From the NCBI RefSeq assembly GCF_900113575.1, contig NZ_FOPV01000014.1, positions 44,056 to 108,055 of the forward strand: a stretch of 64,000 nt of DNA, in the 5' to 3' direction. The stretch is from Nitrosospira sp. Nsp14 (GTDB lineage: Bacteria > Pseudomonadota > Gammaproteobacteria > Burkholderiales > Nitrosomonadaceae). Each line of letters starts with the position of its first letter. Within the stretch, counting starts at the first letter, position 1. Below are positions 41,781-53,360 of the stretch, piece after piece. The position numbers and the translations under genes are program-made. Below the pieces are notes generated by a model. The model was not told the DNA's origin, made no database searches, and saw nothing but the letters and a program-made list of their open reading frames with translations.

Positions 41781-43871
41781 GTGGCACGAAAAACACCTAT
41801 CGAACGTTATCGGAATATCGGCGTGATGGCGCATATAGACGCCGGAAAAACCACGACCACCGAACGCATCCTGTTCTATACCGGCGTTTCGCATAAGCTT
41901 GGCGAAGTCCATGACGGTGCGGCGACCATGGACTGGATGGAGCAAGAGCAGGAGCGCGGTATTACGATTACTTCTGCTGCGACGACATGTTTTTGGAAAG
42001 GGATGGAAAATAACTATCCCGATCATCGCATCAACATTATTGATACCCCCGGCCACGTTGACTTTACCATCGAGGTCGAGCGCTCACTGCGGGTTCTGGA
42101 CGGGGCTTGTACCGTATTCTGTGCGGTTGGCGGGGTGCAGCCTCAAACCGAAACCGTATGGCGCCAGGCGAACAAATACAAAGTTCCGCGTCTTGCTTTT
42201 GTCAACAAGATGGACCGGGCGGGCGCCAATTTCATGCGCGTCTACGAGCAGATTCAAAGTCGCCTGAAAGCTCATCCAGTGCCCATCCAATTACCGATTG
42301 GTGCGGAAGACAAGTTTGAGGGCGTAGTGGATCTGGTCAAGATGAGGGCCATCTATTGGGATGATGCCAGTCAGGGGATGAGATTCGAGGAGCGCGACAT
42401 ACCTGCGGACTTGGCCGACAGCGCAAAATCCTGGCGCGAGAAAATGGTCGAGACAGCGGCCGAGGCCAACGAAGAGCTGATGGACAAATACCTTGAAGAA
42501 GGTGATTTATCAGTCGCCGATATCAAGAAGGGTTTGCGCATCCGTACACTTGCTAACGAAATCGTTCCCATGCTTTGCGGGTCTGCATTCAAGAATAAAG
42601 GCGTCCAGGCGATGCTGGATGGCGTGCTCGATTATTTGCCCTCTCCTGTGGACATTAAGGCGATCAATGGCGAAAAGGAGAACGGTGAGCCTGACGAGCG
42701 CCATGCGAACGACGAGGAGCCTTTCGCGGGGTTGGCATTCAAGATTGCCACGGATCCCTATGTTGGCCAGCTGATCTTTTTCCGCGTTTACTCCGGAGTC
42801 GTGACGTCGGGTGACACCGTCTACAACCCTGTCAAGGGGCGGAAAGAACGGATTGGCCGCTTGCTGCAGATGCACGCAAATCAACGTGAAGAAATCAAGG
42901 AAGTCCGCGCGGGTGACATTGCCGCTGCGGTCGGGCTGAAAGAGGCCGTCACGGGCGACACGTTGTGTGATCCAAGTGATGTTATCACCCTGGAACGCAT
43001 GATTTTCCCGGAGCCCGTTATTCACGTCGCGGTGGAGCCGAAGACCAAGGCAGATCAGGAAAAAATGGGCATCGCGCTTAATCGCCTGGCCCAGGAGGAT
43101 CCTTCCTTTCGTGTACGTACAGACGAGGAGTCTGGACAAACCATTATTTCCGGTATGGGCGAACTTCATCTTGAAATTATCGTTGACCGGATGAAGCGGG
43201 AATTTGGCGTGGAAGCCAATGTCGGCGCTCCCCAGGTGGCCTATCGCGAGGCAATCAAGAAGCCGGTCGAGGTTGAGGGCAAGTTCATCAAGCAATCCGG
43301 CGGTCGAGGACAGTATGGGCATGTTTGGATCAAGATGGAGCCGAACGAAGCCGGAAAGGGTTTTCAGTTTGTGGACGCGATTAAAGGCGGAACTGTCCCG
43401 CGCGAATATATCCCCGCCGTGGAGAAGGGTTTGAACGAGACCCTCCCTAACGGTGTACTGGCGGGCTTCCCCGTGGTTGACGTCAAGGTGACCCTGTTCG
43501 ACGGTTCTTACCATGATGTCGACTCTAACGAGAACGCATTCAAGATGGCAGCCTCAATCGCATTCAAGGACGGCATGCGCAAGGCCACTCCGGTTCTGTT
43601 GGAGCCGATGATGGCGGTGGAGGTGGAAACTCCGGCTGACTTCATGGGCAATGTCGTAGGGGATCTCTCTTCACGTCGCGGCATGATCCAGGGCATGGAC
43701 GACCTGCCGGGACTCAAAGTGATACGGGCGGAAGTTCCGCTGGCGGAAATGTTTGGTTATGCAACCTCGTTACGTTCCGCAACCCAGGGGCGTGCGACAT
43801 ATACCATGGAATTCAAGCATTATTCCGAAGCACCAAAAAACGTAGCGGAAGCAATCATCAACAAAAAGTAA
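41781..43871 (+). CDS. fusA: Elongation factor G
   Basis: EF-G is the GTPase that drives translocation on the ribosome. The 696-residue protein begins at GTG and has AHIDAGKT (17-24), the switch region [22 protein letters not shown] and NKMDRAGA, followed by domains II-V with [13 protein letters not shown] and RGQYGHV. It is 23 bp upstream of tuf copy 2. Confidence 0.97.
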   Translation: MARKTPIERYRNIGVMAHIDAGKTTTTERILFYTGVSHKLGEVHDGAATMDWMEQEQERGITITSAATTCFWKGMENNYPDHRINIIDTPGHVDFTIEVERSLRVLDGACTVFCAVGGVQPQTETVWRQANKYKVPRLAFVNKMDRAGANFMRVYEQIQSRLKAHPVPIQLPIGAEDKFEGVVDLVKMRAIYWDDASQGMRFEERDIPADLADSAKSWREKMVETAAEANEELMDKYLEEGDLSVADIKKGLRIRTLANEIVPMLCGSAFKNKGVQAMLDGVLDYLPSPVDIKAINGEKENGEPDERHANDEEPFAGLAFKIATDPYVGQLIFFRVYSGVVTSGDTVYNPVKGRKERIGRLLQMHANQREEIKEVRAGDIAAAVGLKEAVTGDTLCDPSDVITLERMIFPEPVIHVAVEPKTKADQEKMGIALNRLAQEDPSFRVRTDEESGQTIISGMGELHLEIIVDRMKREFGVEANVGAPQVAYREAIKKPVEVEGKFIKQSGGRGQYGHVWIKMEPNEAGKGFQFVDAIKGGTVPREYIPAVEKGLNETLPNGVLAGFPVVDVKVTLFDGSYHDVDSNENAFKMAASIAFKDGMRKATPVLLEPMMAVEVETPADFMGNVVGDLSSRRGMIQGMDDLPGLKVIRAEVPLAEMFGYATSLRSATQGRATYTMEFKHYSEAPKNVAEAIINKK

Positions 43872-43889
43872 TCGTCATCAAGTAAAGGA

Positions 43890-45086
43890 CCATCATGGCA
43901 AAGAGTAAATTTGAGCGGACGAAGCCGCACGTGAACGTTGGGACGATTGGGCATGTGGATCATGGCAAGACCACATTGACGGCGGCGATCACGATGGTAT
44001 TGGCGAAGAAATTTGGAGGCGAAGCGAAGAGTTACGCGCAGATTGACTCGGCTCCGGAAGAGAAGGCGCGCGGGATCACGATCAACACGGCGCACGTTGA
44101 GTATGAGACCACTGCACGGCATTACGCGCACGTTGACTGTCCTGGGCACGCCGACTATGTAAAGAACATGATTACTGGTGCAGCGCAGATGGACGGGGCG
44201 ATTCTGGTGGTATCAGCTGCGGATGGGCCGATGCCGCAGACCCGGGAGCACATATTGCTTGCGCGCCAGGTTGGGGTTCCCTACATCGTGGTGTACATGA
44301 ACAAAGCGGACATGGTTGACGATGCCGAGCTGCTAGAGCTGGTGGAGATGGAAGTTCGCGAACTGCTGTCCAAATACAACTTTCCCGGGGATGACACTCC
44401 GATTGTGATTGGTTCTGCGCTGAAGGCGCTGGAAGGCGACCAGAGCGACATAGGCGAGCCGTCCATATTCAAGCTGGCGGATGCGCTGGACAGTTACATA
44501 CCGGAGCCGGTACGCGCGGTGGATGGTACCTTCCTGATGCCGGTGGAAGACGTATTTTCCATATCCGGGCGTGGCACGGTCGTGACTGGTCGGGTTGAGC
44601 GGGGTGTAGTCAAGGTTGGGGAAGAAATCGAGATCGTGGGACTGAGGCCTACGATCAAGACCGTGTGCACCGGGGTTGAAATGTTTCGGAAGCTGCTGGA
44701 TCAGGGGCAGGCTGGCGACAACGTTGGGGTGTTGCTGCGCGGCACCAAGCGCGAGGAAGTCGAGCGCGGACAGGTTCTGGCCAAGCCGGGGAGCATTACC
44801 CCGCACACGAAGTTCAGCGCGGAGATTTACGTTCTAAGCAAAGAAGAAGGTGGGCGGCACACCCCGTTTTTCCAGGGTTACCGGCCGCAATTCTACTTTC
44901 GCACCACTGACGTGACAGGTGCGATTGAACTGCCGGCAGGGACTGAGATGGTGATGCCGGGAGACAATGTTTCGGTGACGGTGAACCTGATTGCCCCGAT
45001 TGCGATGGAAGAAGGGCTGCGTTTTGCCATCCGCGAGGGTGGAAGAACAGTCGGCGCCGGCGTCGTGGCAAAGGTTATTGAATAAA
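43890..45086 (+). repeat. Long direct repeat, tuf copy 2
   Basis: This is the second unit of the 1197-bp repeat at 25456-26652, in direct orientation and about 18.4 kb away. Recombination between the units could delete or duplicate the intervening rpo and str genes, so identity is more likely to be kept by gene conversion. Confidence 0.9.
43895..45085 (+). CDS. tuf: Elongation factor Tu, copy 2
   Basis: This is the second EF-Tu gene, in the str operon after fusA (the tufA position of enterics). Its 396-residue product is the same as that of the gene at 25461-26651. AAAGGACC precedes the ATG; the leader differs from copy 1, so the two copies have separate translational signals for one identical product. 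Confidence 0.98.
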   Translation: MAKSKFERTKPHVNVGTIGHVDHGKTTLTAAITMVLAKKFGGEAKSYAQIDSAPEEKARGITINTAHVEYETTARHYAHVDCPGHADYVKNMITGAAQMDGAILVVSAADGPMPQTREHILLARQVGVPYIVVYMNKADMVDDAELLELVEMEVRELLSKYNFPGDDTPIVIGSALKALEGDQSDIGEPSIFKLADALDSYIPEPVRAVDGTFLMPVEDVFSISGRGTVVTGRVERGVVKVGEEIEIVGLRPTIKTVCTGVEMFRKLLDQGQAGDNVGVLLRGTKREEVERGQVLAKPGSITPHTKFSAEIYVLSKEEGGRHTPFFQGYRPQFYFRTTDVTGAIELPAGTEMVMPGDNVSVTVNLIAPIAMEEGLRFAIREGGRTVGAGVVAKVIE

Positions 45087-45174
45087 AACAGGATCCAGGA
45101 TAGGATTTAGGGTTTTTTGCCAACGGCATCAGATCATCAATTCGAAATCCAAATCCTCAACCTGAGGTTTGATT

Positions 45175-45483
45175 ATGCAAAGCCAGAAAATTCGTATTCG
45201 CCTTAAGGCGTTTGATTATAGGTTGATAGACAAATCGGCCATGGAAATCGTTGAAACCGCCAAACGTACGGGTGCTGTTGTGAAGGGTCCCGTACCATTG
45301 CCGACGCGTATCGAGCGTTTCGATGTACTGCGCTCGCCGCATGTTAATAAAACCTCACGAGATCAATTCGAGATTCGGACCCATTTGCGGCTGATGGACA
45401 TCATGGATCCCACCGATAAGACGGTGGACGCGCTGATGAAGCTCGACCTCCCCGCTGGCGTGGATGTGGAAATAAAATTGTAG
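45175..45483 (+). CDS. rpsJ: 30S ribosomal protein S10
   Basis: This first gene of the S10 operon encodes a 102-residue ribosomal protein that in enterics also acts with NusB in antitermination. [19 protein letters not shown] is the standard N-terminus, from the ATG at 45175; a TTG two codons upstream is a less likely start. [22 protein letters not shown] is conserved. Confidence 0.97.
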   Translation: MQSQKIRIRLKAFDYRLIDKSAMEIVETAKRTGAVVKGPVPLPTRIERFDVLRSPHVNKTSRDQFEIRTHLRLMDIMDPTDKTVDALMKLDLPAGVDVEIKL

Positions 45484-45602
45484 GCCGTGCAGCGAAGCCT
45501 CGTTGTGCGTGTTGTGACGGATGACGCCGGTTTTCCTGATCAAAAAAACAGAGCGAACTGCCGGTCAATTGTAATCGGCGCCTTTTCATAAGGGTAACTA
45601 AA

Positions 45603-46313
45603 ATGAGTTTAGGACTCGTCGGCCGAAAGGTCGGCATGACCCGTATTTTTACCGATGACGGCGATAGTCAACCGGTAACGGTGCTTGATGTATCGAACAA
45701 TCGTGTCACGCAAATCAAAACGCCAGGCAAGGACGGATATTCGGCCGTACAGGTTACGTTTGGAAAGCGTCGCGCCATTCGCGTTAACAAGCCCTCAGCC
45801 GGACATTTCGCCAAGGCGGCGGTAGAAGCCGGTCATGTACTAAAAGAGTTTCGCGTAACCGAGGAAGCGCTCGACAGCCTCAAACCGGGGGTGGTCGTTG
45901 GCCTGGATCTTTTTCAGGTCGGACAGAAAGTGGACGTGACTGGCACCTCGATCGGCAAAGGCTACGCCGGAGTCATAAAACGCCACGGATTTTCCTCCAA
46001 CCGGGCGAGTCACGGTAATTCCAAATCGCATAATGTACCAGGTTCCATCGGTATGGCGCAGGACCCGGGTCGCGTGTTCCCCGGCAAGCGCATGTCCGGG
46101 CATTTGGGGAACGTGCGGCGTACGACGCAGAATTTGGAAGTGCTACGCATCGATACGGAGCGTGGTCTGTTACTGATTAGAGGTGCGATCCCGGGGTCGA
46201 AAGGTGGTGACGTGGTGGTACAGCCGAGCGTCAAAACCAGCAGGAGTGCAAATTCTGCAGCCGGAAACAACGCCAAGACAGCGGCAAAAGGCGGTAAAAA
46301 GGCGGGGGCATAA
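45603..46313 (+). CDS. rplC: 50S ribosomal protein L3
   Basis: L3 nucleates 50S assembly. The protein contains [18 protein letters not shown] and the methylated-Gln region [21 protein letters not shown]. It is 236 residues long; the final 25, rich in Ala, Lys, Ser and Asn, extend past the usual end and are probably disordered. Its stop overlaps the rplD start (TAATG). Confidence 0.97.
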   Translation: MSLGLVGRKVGMTRIFTDDGDSQPVTVLDVSNNRVTQIKTPGKDGYSAVQVTFGKRRAIRVNKPSAGHFAKAAVEAGHVLKEFRVTEEALDSLKPGVVVGLDLFQVGQKVDVTGTSIGKGYAGVIKRHGFSSNRASHGNSKSHNVPGSIGMAQDPGRVFPGKRMSGHLGNVRRTTQNLEVLRIDTERGLLLIRGAIPGSKGGDVVVQPSVKTSRSANSAAGNNAKTAAKGGKKAGA

Positions 46314-46933
46314 TGGAACTTAAGCTAATCGACGACAAAGGTCAGTCAGCCGCAAGCATACCCGCCGCGGATGCGTTGTTTGCACGCGAATATAACGAAG
46401 CGCTTGTGCATCAGGTGGTAACAGCGTACCTCGCCAATGCGCGCAGTGCGAATCGCGCTCAGAAGGGGCGCTCGGATGTCGCTAAAACGACTCACAAACC
46501 CTGGCGACAAAAGGGCACGGGCCGCGCGCGCGCGGGGATGGCATCCAGCCCATTGTGGCGGGGGGGTGGCAAAACCTTTCCAAATAGCCCGGAAGAAAAT
46601 TTCAGTCACAAGGTCAATCGGAAGATGTACAGGGCCGGTATCGGCGCTATCCTGTCCCAGCTTGTTCGCGAAGACCGCCTCTCGGTGGTGGAAAATTTCA
46701 ACGTGGATGGCCCGAAGACCAAGGTGCTGGCACAGAAACTGAAAGATATGGGACTTGCTGAGGTGATGATTATCACCGATGAGGTGGATGAGAACCTCTA
46801 CCTGTCATCGCGTAATCTGCCGCTGGTAAAGGTAGTAGAAGCGGGTCATGCCGATCCGGTTAGTCTTATGCGCTTTGAGAAGGTGCTGGTCACGCGGGGC
46901 GCGTTGACGAAAATGGAGGAGATGCTGGTATGA
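46313..46933 (+). CDS. rplD: 50S ribosomal protein L4
   Basis: L4 lines the exit tunnel and, in enterics, autoregulates the S10 operon. The 206-residue protein has the tunnel loop [25 protein letters not shown]. It overlaps rplC by one base and rplW by four (ATGA). Confidence 0.97.
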   Translation: MELKLIDDKGQSAASIPAADALFAREYNEALVHQVVTAYLANARSANRAQKGRSDVAKTTHKPWRQKGTGRARAGMASSPLWRGGGKTFPNSPEENFSHKVNRKMYRAGIGAILSQLVREDRLSVVENFNVDGPKTKVLAQKLKDMGLAEVMIITDEVDENLYLSSRNLPLVKVVEAGHADPVSLMRFEKVLVTRGALTKMEEMLV

Positions 46934-47265
46934 GTGCGCAAACTTTCAACGCAGAACGTCTGATGCAGGTGATACTGGCGCCGCAGGTATCGGAAAAGGC
47001 CACTTATATAGCGGAGAAACATAATCACGTTATATTTCGTGTCGCTCAGGATGCAACCAAGTCCGAGATCAAAGCGGCTGTCGAGTTAATGTGGAAACCC
47101 CAAAACATCGAAGTAAAAAGTGTGCAGATTGCCAACGTCAAGGGAAAGAAAAAGCGTTTTGGCCGTTTCATCGGACGTCGCAGTAATTGGAAGAAGGCTT
47201 ATGTCAGCATTCAGTCTGGTCAGGAAATCAATTTTTCTGATATCGCACAAGGAGAAGTCAAGTAA
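46930..47265 (+). CDS. rplW: 50S ribosomal protein L23
   Basis: L23 sits at the tunnel exit and docks trigger factor and SRP. The 111-residue protein has [19 protein letters not shown] and the tunnel-lining loop [23 protein letters not shown]. It overlaps rplD by four bases and rplB by one. Confidence 0.96.
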   Translation: MSAQTFNAERLMQVILAPQVSEKATYIAEKHNHVIFRVAQDATKSEIKAAVELMWKPQNIEVKSVQIANVKGKKKRFGRFIGRRSNWKKAYVSIQSGQEINFSDIAQGEVK

Positions 47266-48098
47266 TGGCACTGGTTAAAGTCAAACCAACTTCTCCCGGT
47301 CGTCGCGCGGTTGTCAAAGTCGTCAGTCGCGATTTGCACAAGGGCGCGCCGTACGCCAAGCTGATCGAAAAACAGAACCACTCGGCCGGGCGCAACAATA
47401 GAGGGATAATTACGACTCGTCACATGGGAGGCGGTCATAAACAGCACTATCGTATGGTCGATTTCCGGCGGAACAAAGATGGTGTCGTTGCCAAGGTCGA
47501 GCGACTGGAATACGACCCGAATCGAAGCGCGCATCTGGCACTGCTTTGCTACGCCGATGGAGAGCGGCGCTACATCATCGCCCCCAATGGCGTGAGCACC
47601 GGAGCCCAGTTGATGAGTGGTGCGGATGCGCCGATCAAGAATGGAAATGCGTTGCCCCTGCGCAACATCCCTGTAGGCAGCACGATCCATTGTGTGGAAA
47701 TGATGCCCGGGAAAGGTGCGCAACTTGCCCGTTCTGCTGGCACGTCGGTACAGCTACTTGCAAGGGAAGGTGATTACGCGCAGTTGCGCCTGCGTTCCGG
47801 CGAGATCCGGAAAGTACATGTGAACTGCCGAGCCACGATAGGCGAGGTCGGAAACGAGGAGCATAACTTGCGGTCAATCGGTAAAGCCGGTGCACAGCGT
47901 TGGCGCGGTATCAGGCCAACCGTTCGCGGTGTCGTCATGAATCCAATAGATCATCCGCATGGTGGAGGAGAAGGCAAAACCGCAGCGGGACGTCATCCGG
48001 TGAGTCCATGGGGAACGCCCGCCAAGGGTTTCCGCACCCGGGCCAACAAACGTACGGATGGGATGATCGTGCGGCGTCGTTATTCAAATAAAGGATGA
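47265..48098 (+). CDS. rplB: 50S ribosomal protein L2
   Basis: L2 is needed for subunit association and peptidyl transfer. The 277-residue protein includes [22 protein letters not shown] and the C-terminal conserved [14 protein letters not shown] with the essential His. Confidence 0.98.
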   Translation: MALVKVKPTSPGRRAVVKVVSRDLHKGAPYAKLIEKQNHSAGRNNRGIITTRHMGGGHKQHYRMVDFRRNKDGVVAKVERLEYDPNRSAHLALLCYADGERRYIIAPNGVSTGAQLMSGADAPIKNGNALPLRNIPVGSTIHCVEMMPGKGAQLARSAGTSVQLLAREGDYAQLRLRSGEIRKVHVNCRATIGEVGNEEHNLRSIGKAGAQRWRGIRPTVRGVVMNPIDHPHGGGEGKTAAGRHPVSPWGTPAKGFRTRANKRTDGMIVRRRYSNKG

Positions 48099-48104
48099 TG
48101 AATC

Positions 48105-48392
48105 ATGCCACGTTCTATTAAAAAAGGCCCATTTGTTGACTTGCACCTTATTGCCAAGGTGGAGGCCGCGCGGGCGACAAACGACAAGCGCCCGATTAAG
48201 ACATGGTCGCGTCGCTCAACGGTGCTGCCGGATTTTATCGGTCTGACGATCGCCGTTCATAACGGGAAACAGCATATTCCTGTCTATGTTACCGAGAACA
48301 TGGTAGGGCACAAGCTTGGGGAATTTTCCCACACTCGTACTTTCAAGGGGCACTCAGGCGACAGGAAGGCTGTGGCTGGGTCGAGGAAATAG
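48105..48392 (+). CDS. rpsS: 30S ribosomal protein S19
   Basis: This 95-residue head protein of the 30S subunit begins [15 protein letters not shown] and ends with [16 protein letters not shown] and a basic tail. It follows rplB by 6 bp. Confidence 0.97.
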   Translation: MPRSIKKGPFVDLHLIAKVEAARATNDKRPIKTWSRRSTVLPDFIGLTIAVHNGKQHIPVYVTENMVGHKLGEFSHTRTFKGHSGDRKAVAGSRK

Positions 48393-48403
48393 GAATATCG
48401 AAT

Positions 48404-48751
48404 ATGCAAACAACAGCTATATTGCGCGGAGTCCGATTATCGGAGCAAAAAGGCCGCCTGGTAGCCGATCAAATTCGCGGGTTACCTGTCGATCGAGCGC
48501 TGAATCTGCTCGCATTCAGTCCCAAGAAAGCAGCCGTCATTATTCGCAAATTGCTTGAATCAGCCATTGCGAATGCAGAACATAATGATGGGGCGGACAT
48601 AGACGAATTGAAGGTATCGACGATATATGTGGACAGGGGAACGTCCATGATGCGTACCAGTGCCCGGGCCAAGGGACGGGGTAATCGGATTGTCAAGCCG
48701 ACCTGCCACATTCATCTTACCGTTGGCGACAAAGCCGGCAAGAAAAAGTAA
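48404..48751 (+). CDS. rplV: 50S ribosomal protein L22
   Basis: L22 lines the exit tunnel near L4. The 115-residue protein has [18 protein letters not shown] and the hairpin loop [21 protein letters not shown]. It is 11 bp from rpsS and 15 bp before rpsC. Confidence 0.97.
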   Translation: MQTTAILRGVRLSEQKGRLVADQIRGLPVDRALNLLAFSPKKAAVIIRKLLESAIANAEHNDGADIDELKVSTIYVDRGTSMMRTSARAKGRGNRIVKPTCHIHLTVGDKAGKKK

Positions 48752-48766
48752 AGGGCGTAGCAATAT

Positions 48767-49621
48767 ATGGGACAAAAAATAAATCCGACGGGTTTTCGAC
48801 TTTCAGTATTAAAAAACTGGTCATCGAAATGGTATGCCAATAGCAAAAATTTTCCTGGAATGCTGAACGAGGATATCAAGGTTCGGGGATATCTGAAAAA
48901 GAAATTGGCGCATGCGTCCGTCGGCCGGGTAATCATCGAAAGGCCATCCAAGAATGCGCGCATCACGATTTATAGTTCCCGGCCCGGGGTGGTAATAGGA
49001 AAAAAAGGTGAAGATATTGAGGTTCTGCGTGGCGCGTTGCAGAAACTCATGGGTGTTCCGGTACATGTAAATATTGAAGAAATCCGCAAACCGGAAATTG
49101 ATGCGCAACTGATCGCCGACAATATTGCGCAGCAGCTGGAGAAGCGCATCATGTTCCGTCGCGCGATGAAGCGTGCGATGCAGAACGCCATGCGTCTGGG
49201 CGCTCAGGGGATCAAGATCATGAGCTCGGGTCGGTTGAACGGTATTGAAATTGCTCGTACCGAATGGTACCGGGAAGGCCGCGTGCCACTCCATACGTTG
49301 CGTGCTGACCTCGATTACGGCGTTTCCGAGGCGAAGACGACTTATGGGGTAATCGGTATTAAGGTGTGGGTCTTCAAGGGCGAGGTGATCGGTCGAGGCG
49401 ACCAGCCGGGTGTATCTCCGCAGATGCAACCCGCGGCGGGAGAACCGGAAGCCAAACGCCCGGCACGCAAGCCCGCGATAAAGACTGATTCCAGGGGCGA
49501 CGTGAAACCCGGCGAAAGAAAAGCGCCGCGCAAGACCGAGGCCGGGGTTGAAGACGCCGCGGGCAAGCCAGCAGTCAAAAAGATAGTGACGCCAGGAGCG
49601 AACGATGCAGCAACCAGCTAG
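48767..49621 (+). CDS. rpsC: 30S ribosomal protein S3, with extended C-terminus
   Basis: S3 lines the mRNA entry channel. [12 protein letters not shown], the KH-domain motif [15 protein letters not shown] and the C-terminal core ([16 protein letters not shown]) are conserved up to about residue 208. The protein is 284 residues, about 50 longer than the E. coli protein. The extra tail is rich in Pro, Lys, Ala, Arg and Glu and looks disordered. The last 17 bp overlap the start of rplP. Confidence 0.96.
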   Translation: MGQKINPTGFRLSVLKNWSSKWYANSKNFPGMLNEDIKVRGYLKKKLAHASVGRVIIERPSKNARITIYSSRPGVVIGKKGEDIEVLRGALQKLMGVPVHVNIEEIRKPEIDAQLIADNIAQQLEKRIMFRRAMKRAMQNAMRLGAQGIKIMSSGRLNGIEIARTEWYREGRVPLHTLRADLDYGVSEAKTTYGVIGIKVWVFKGEVIGRGDQPGVSPQMQPAAGEPEAKRPARKPAIKTDSRGDVKPGERKAPRKTEAGVEDAAGKPAVKKIVTPGANDAATS

Positions 49622-50021
49622 AACTAAATACCGTAAGCAACAAAAAGGCCGCAACAAGGGGGTTGCGACGCGCGGGGCCAAGGTCAGTTTTGGTGAATAC
49701 GGGCTTAAGGCGGTGGGTCGCGGTCGCTTGACAGCGAGACAGATTGAGGCTGCCAGGCGCGCCATGACGCGGCATATAAAACGCGGAGGACGTATCTGGA
49801 TTCGTATATTCCCCGATAAGCCGATTTCCCATAAGCCGGCTGAGGTGCGGATGGGTAACGGAAAGGGTAACCCGGAATACTTTGTGGCTGAAATCCAGCC
49901 AGGAAAGATGTTGTACGAAATGGACGGTGTTGATGAGGTGCTGGCGAGACAGGCGTTTCGGCTCGCCGCCGCCAAACTGCCGATCCAGACTACGTTTGTT
50001 ATCCGACAAGTAGGCGCGTAA
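49605..50021 (+). CDS. rplP: 50S ribosomal protein L16
   Basis: L16 organises the A site of the 50S subunit. The 138-residue protein begins [19 protein letters not shown] and includes [20 protein letters not shown]. It starts inside the extended tail of rpsC, so the two genes share 17 bp in different frames. Confidence 0.97.
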   Translation: MQQPARTKYRKQQKGRNKGVATRGAKVSFGEYGLKAVGRGRLTARQIEAARRAMTRHIKRGGRIWIRIFPDKPISHKPAEVRMGNGKGNPEYFVAEIQPGKMLYEMDGVDEVLARQAFRLAAAKLPIQTTFVIRQVGA

Positions 50022-50023
50022 TT

Positions 50024-50224
50024 ATGAAATCGAAGGCGAAGGAATTAAGGACTAAGAATATCGCGGAACTGCAATCCGAGGTATTGGAGCTCGTGAAGGC
50101 AAAATTTGGTCTGCGCATGCAGCATGCGACCCAGCAGCTAGGTAACACAGCTCAATTACGGAACATCCGCCGCGATATTGCGCGCGCCAAAACTATTCTC
50201 GGCGAGAAGGTGAAACAGTCATGA
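50024..50224 (+). CDS. rpmC: 50S ribosomal protein L29
   Basis: This 66-residue protein at the tunnel exit has [19 protein letters not shown] and ends [17 protein letters not shown]. It lies 2 bp after rplP and overlaps rpsQ by four bases. Confidence 0.95.
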   Translation: MKSKAKELRTKNIAELQSEVLELVKAKFGLRMQHATQQLGNTAQLRNIRRDIARAKTILGEKVKQS

Positions 50225-50487
50225 GCGAATCCAGTCTAAACCGTATCCTAAGCGGCAAAGTGGTAAGCGATAAAATGGACAAGACGATCACCGTTCTGAT
50301 CGAACGCAAGGTGAAACATCCGCTCTATGGAAAAATTGTCGTTCGCTCTAAAAAGTATCACGTCCATGACGAAAATAATGAGTTCCATACAGGCGATACC
50401 GTAACGATCGAGGAGTGCCGGCCTTATTCGAAAACGAAGGCTTGGCGAGTGGTCCAGGCTCTGGAGAAAGCTGAGCAGCTAGGCTGA
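50221..50487 (+). CDS. rpsQ: 30S ribosomal protein S17
   Basis: S17 is a primary 16S rRNA binder. The 88-residue protein has [21 protein letters not shown] and [20 protein letters not shown]. It is the last gene before a transcriptional boundary with a hairpin and promoter. Confidence 0.97.
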   Translation: MSESSLNRILSGKVVSDKMDKTITVLIERKVKHPLYGKIVVRSKKYHVHDENNEFHTGDTVTIEECRPYSKTKAWRVVQALEKAEQLG

Positions 50488-50495
50488 TCAGCGGG

Positions 50496-50530
50496 AAAAA
50501 CAGGCAAAAAATTCTCTGCCTTGTTTTTAT
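50496..50530 (+). terminator. Hairpin after rpsQ (partial terminator)
   Basis: AAAACAGGCA pairs with TGCCTTGTTTT with one bulged base, around the A-rich loop AAAAATTCTC, and is followed by T-rich sequence. It could reduce read-through from the S10 operon. Confidence 0.45.
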
Positions 50531-50549
50531 GGTCGAATTGCTCTATAAT
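50521..50549 (+). promoter_or_regulatory. Sigma70-type promoter for the spc operon
   Basis: TTGTTT (50521-50526) and a perfect TATAAT (50544-50549) are separated by 17 bp, about 130 bp before rplN. This is the place of the spc promoter in E. coli. Confidence 0.65.
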
Positions 50550-50679
50550 TTCGCCTTTTTGTTTTCAGCCTTTAATTTTCCTGCAGCCGGTTAGTTCCTG
50601 CTGCACCACAACCCAAACGGGTTCCAATACTATCCATGTCGCGGTCCGGGCTGGAAAAGTTGGAGAGAGTGAGTAAATA

Positions 50680-51048
50680 ATGATTCAAATGCAATCTATC
50701 CTCCAAGTAGCCGACAACACGGGCGCACGTTCAATCATGTGCATAAAGGTATTGGGTGGCTCGAAGCGGCGTTATGCCGGCATTGGCGATGTTATCAAGG
50801 TCAGCGTAAAGGATGTGGCCCCACGGGGACGTGTGAAAAAAGGCGAGGTTTATAACGCGGTGGTGGTTCGCACCGCGAAAGGGGTTCGCCGTGCCGATGG
50901 CTCCATGATCAGGTTTGATAACAATGCCGCAGTACTGCTGAATGCGAAGCTGGAGCCCATTGGTACGCGTATTTTCGGACCGGTAACACGTGAATTACGC
51001 AATGCACGCTTCATGAAAATTGTTTCGCTTGCGCCAGAGGTTTTGTAA
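50680..51048 (+). CDS. rplN: 50S ribosomal protein L14
   Basis: This 122-residue protein is the first gene of the spc operon. It begins [20 protein letters not shown] and contains [20 protein letters not shown] and [21 protein letters not shown] precedes the ATG. Confidence 0.98.
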   Translation: MIQMQSILQVADNTGARSIMCIKVLGGSKRRYAGIGDVIKVSVKDVAPRGRVKKGEVYNAVVVRTAKGVRRADGSMIRFDNNAAVLLNAKLEPIGTRIFGPVTRELRNARFMKIVSLAPEVL

Positions 51049-51071
51049 GCGCGCGCGCCAGGAGAGTCAGT

Positions 51072-51389
51072 ATGCGAAAAATAAAGAAGGGCGATGATGT
51101 GATTGTCATCACCGGCAAGGATAAAGGTAAACGGGGAACCGTGTTGCGCATGGTCGATGACGCCTTGGTGGTCGTCGAGGGCGCTAATAAGGTCAAGAAG
51201 CATCAGCGGCCCAATCCGAATAAAGGTACAACCGGTGGAATCGTCGAGATGGAGATGCCCTTGCAAGTTTCAAATATAGCAATCTACAATCCGGCCACGC
51301 AGAAAGCCGACCGGGTAGGATTCAAAATTGTGGAAGGCAAGGGCAAAGTCCGTTATTTCAAATCGAACGGCGAGCTGCTCGACGCCTGA
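51072..51389 (+). CDS. rplX: 50S ribosomal protein L24
   Basis: L24 is an assembly initiator with a KOW motif ([20 protein letters not shown]). The 105-residue protein also shows [19 protein letters not shown]. The spacing to rplE is 13 bp. Confidence 0.96.
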   Translation: MRKIKKGDDVIVITGKDKGKRGTVLRMVDDALVVVEGANKVKKHQRPNPNKGTTGGIVEMEMPLQVSNIAIYNPATQKADRVGFKIVEGKGKVRYFKSNGELLDA

Positions 51390-51402
51390 GAAGGGAAGAC
51401 AT

Positions 51403-51942
51403 ATGGCTCGTTTACAAGAGTACTATCGCAATACCGTTGTGACTCAGTTGGTCGAGCAATTCGGCTACAAGTCTGTTATGGAAGTGCCTCGTATCAGCAA
51501 AATCACCCTGAATATGGGTGTAGGCGAAGCGGTGGCGGATAAAAAGATCATGGACCATGCTGTCGGCGACATGCAGAAGATAGCAGGACAAAAGCCAGTC
51601 GTAACCAAGGCAAAAAAATCGATTGCCACATTCAAGGTACGGGACGGTTATCCCGTAGGCTGCATGGTGACGTTGCGCAGCATACGCATGTACGAGTTCC
51701 TGGATAGGTTGGTTAACGTGGCGATCCCGCGTATTCGGGATTTTCGCGGTATTTCCGGCAAGGCTTTCGACGGACGGGGAAATTATAATATGGGTATAAA
51801 GGAGCAGATTATTTTCCCGGAAATAGAGTATGACAAGATCGATGCGCTGCGCGGAATGAATATTACGATTACGACCACGGCCAAAACGGATGCGGAGGCT
51901 AAGGCATTGCTCGCAGCATTTAAATTTCCATTTAAAAATTGA
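51403..51942 (+). CDS. rplE: 50S ribosomal protein L5
   Basis: L5 binds 5S rRNA. The start at 51403 gives [13 protein letters not shown]; an upstream frame overlapping rplX is not family-like. The 179-residue protein includes [20 protein letters not shown] and [18 protein letters not shown]. Confidence 0.97.
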   Translation: MARLQEYYRNTVVTQLVEQFGYKSVMEVPRISKITLNMGVGEAVADKKIMDHAVGDMQKIAGQKPVVTKAKKSIATFKVRDGYPVGCMVTLRSIRMYEFLDRLVNVAIPRIRDFRGISGKAFDGRGNYNMGIKEQIIFPEIEYDKIDALRGMNITITTTAKTDAEAKALLAAFKFPFKN

Positions 51943-51949
51943 GAATAGT

Positions 51950-52255
51950 ATGGCGAAAGTAGCTGTAATCAACCGCGATCTTAAGCGCCGCGAAACGGTC
52001 AAGAAATATGCGGCGCGGCGTGCTGAATTGATGGCAATCATCAATGACGCCAATCTAGGCGATGAAGATAGGCAGTCGGCCAGGATCAAGTTGCAGATGC
52101 TGCCGAGGAATTCAAGTCCGGTCCGGCTCCGTAACCGCTGTGCATTGACGGGCAGACCCCGCGGTGTCTACAGCAAATTTGGGCTCGGCCGTGGCAAGCT
52201 GCGCGACATCGCCATGAGCGGTGAAATTCCGGGCATGATCAAGGCGAGCTGGTGA
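51950..52255 (+). CDS. rpsN: 30S ribosomal protein S14
   Basis: This is the long, zinc-free form of S14 (101 residues). The start at 51950 gives [20 protein letters not shown]; the C-terminal [20 protein letters not shown] is conserved and has no CxxC zinc motif. Confidence 0.97.
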   Translation: MAKVAVINRDLKRRETVKKYAARRAELMAIINDANLGDEDRQSARIKLQMLPRNSSPVRLRNRCALTGRPRGVYSKFGLGRGKLRDIAMSGEIPGMIKASW

Positions 52256-52410
52256 ACGCCACCTCATGTTTTCATCGGGCGTTTGAATTGGCGCGGACAA
52301 ACGATGCTCAATGTTACTTGAGAGAGCAGGTCCAGTATGGTTAACGTAAGTGTTCTCGGAAATGGCTTGTTGACCTGTTCCGGAATTTGGATTTCCAGAG
52401 GTACCCTTAG

Positions 52411-52806
52411 ATGAGTATGAGTGACCCTATCGCGGATATGTTGACGCGTATTCGTAATGCGCAGCTTTCAGAAAAAACATCCGTTGCGATGCCTGCTTCG
52501 AAGCTTAAAGCAGCTATCGCTCAAGTATTGAAGGATGAAGGTTATGTTGAAGATTTTGTTGTTCACCAATCGAACGGAAAGCCGGTACTGGACATCAGTC
52601 TTAAATATTACGCGGGACGTCCGGTAATCGAGAAAATCGAGCGTGTAAGCCGCCCGGGTTTGAGAATTTACAAAGCCAGCGACAAGCTTCCGAACGTTAT
52701 GAACGGTCTAGGTGTGGCGATAGTTTCAACCTCCAAAGGGGTAATGACTGAACGTAAGGCACGCGCCAGTGGGGTGGGCGGTGAAGTGTTATGTATAGTG
52801 GCCTAA
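52411..52806 (+). CDS. rpsH: 30S ribosomal protein S8
   Basis: S8 binds 16S rRNA and represses the spc operon in enterics. The 131-residue protein begins [18 protein letters not shown] and ends [12 protein letters not shown] 155-bp gap separates it from rpsN, longer than other gaps in the operon, with no gene visible. Confidence 0.97.
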   Translation: MSMSDPIADMLTRIRNAQLSEKTSVAMPASKLKAAIAQVLKDEGYVEDFVVHQSNGKPVLDISLKYYAGRPVIEKIERVSRPGLRIYKASDKLPNVMNGLGVAIVSTSKGVMTERKARASGVGGEVLCIVA

Positions 52807-52815
52807 GGAAAAAAA

Positions 52816-53349
52816 ATGTCTCGAGTAGGTAAAAATCCCGTGGCGGTGCCGGCGAATGTCGAAGTAGCGCTGTCAATGAACGAGGTATCAGTCAAAGGTC
52901 CGCTGGGCACCTTGCACCGCACTCTTGTTTCGGACATTCGTGTCGAACGGGAGGGTGATAGTTTATTGATAAACCCGTCGAACGGTTCAAAGCAGGCAAA
53001 TGCGATGTCTGGTACGATGCGCGCCCTGCTGGCAAATATGGTTAAAGGTGTCACCAGCGGTTTCGAAAAAAAATTGACTCTGGTAGGAGTCGGTTATCGC
53101 GCGCAGGCAGCGGGCGATATTCTTAACCTGACGTTAGGATTCTCTCATCCTGTTGCTCACAAGATGCCGGAAGGCGTAAAAGTTGAAACGCCGACTCAAA
53201 CCGAGATCATCATCAAGGGGATAGACAAGCAACAGGTGGGGCAGGTCGCTGCAGACGTACGCGCTTATCGCAAACCTGAGCCTTATAAGGGTAAAGGCGT
53301 GCGTTATGCAGACGAGAAGATTGTGTTGAAGGAAACCAAGAAGAAATAA
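52816..53349 (+). CDS. rplF: 50S ribosomal protein L6
   Basis: This 177-residue protein has two similar domains. It begins [17 protein letters not shown] and contains [24 protein letters not shown] and [18 protein letters not shown]. Confidence 0.98.
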   Translation: MSRVGKNPVAVPANVEVALSMNEVSVKGPLGTLHRTLVSDIRVEREGDSLLINPSNGSKQANAMSGTMRALLANMVKGVTSGFEKKLTLVGVGYRAQAAGDILNLTLGFSHPVAHKMPEGVKVETPTQTEIIIKGIDKQQVGQVAADVRAYRKPEPYKGKGVRYADEKIVLKETKKK

Positions 53350-53360
53350 TCGGGGTACAT

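Noticed and set aside
25461..45085. The tuf repeats as flanks of a mobile element
   Set aside because: The interval holds only conserved rpo, str and ribosomal genes in normal order, and two tuf loci in these contexts are normal in proteobacteria.
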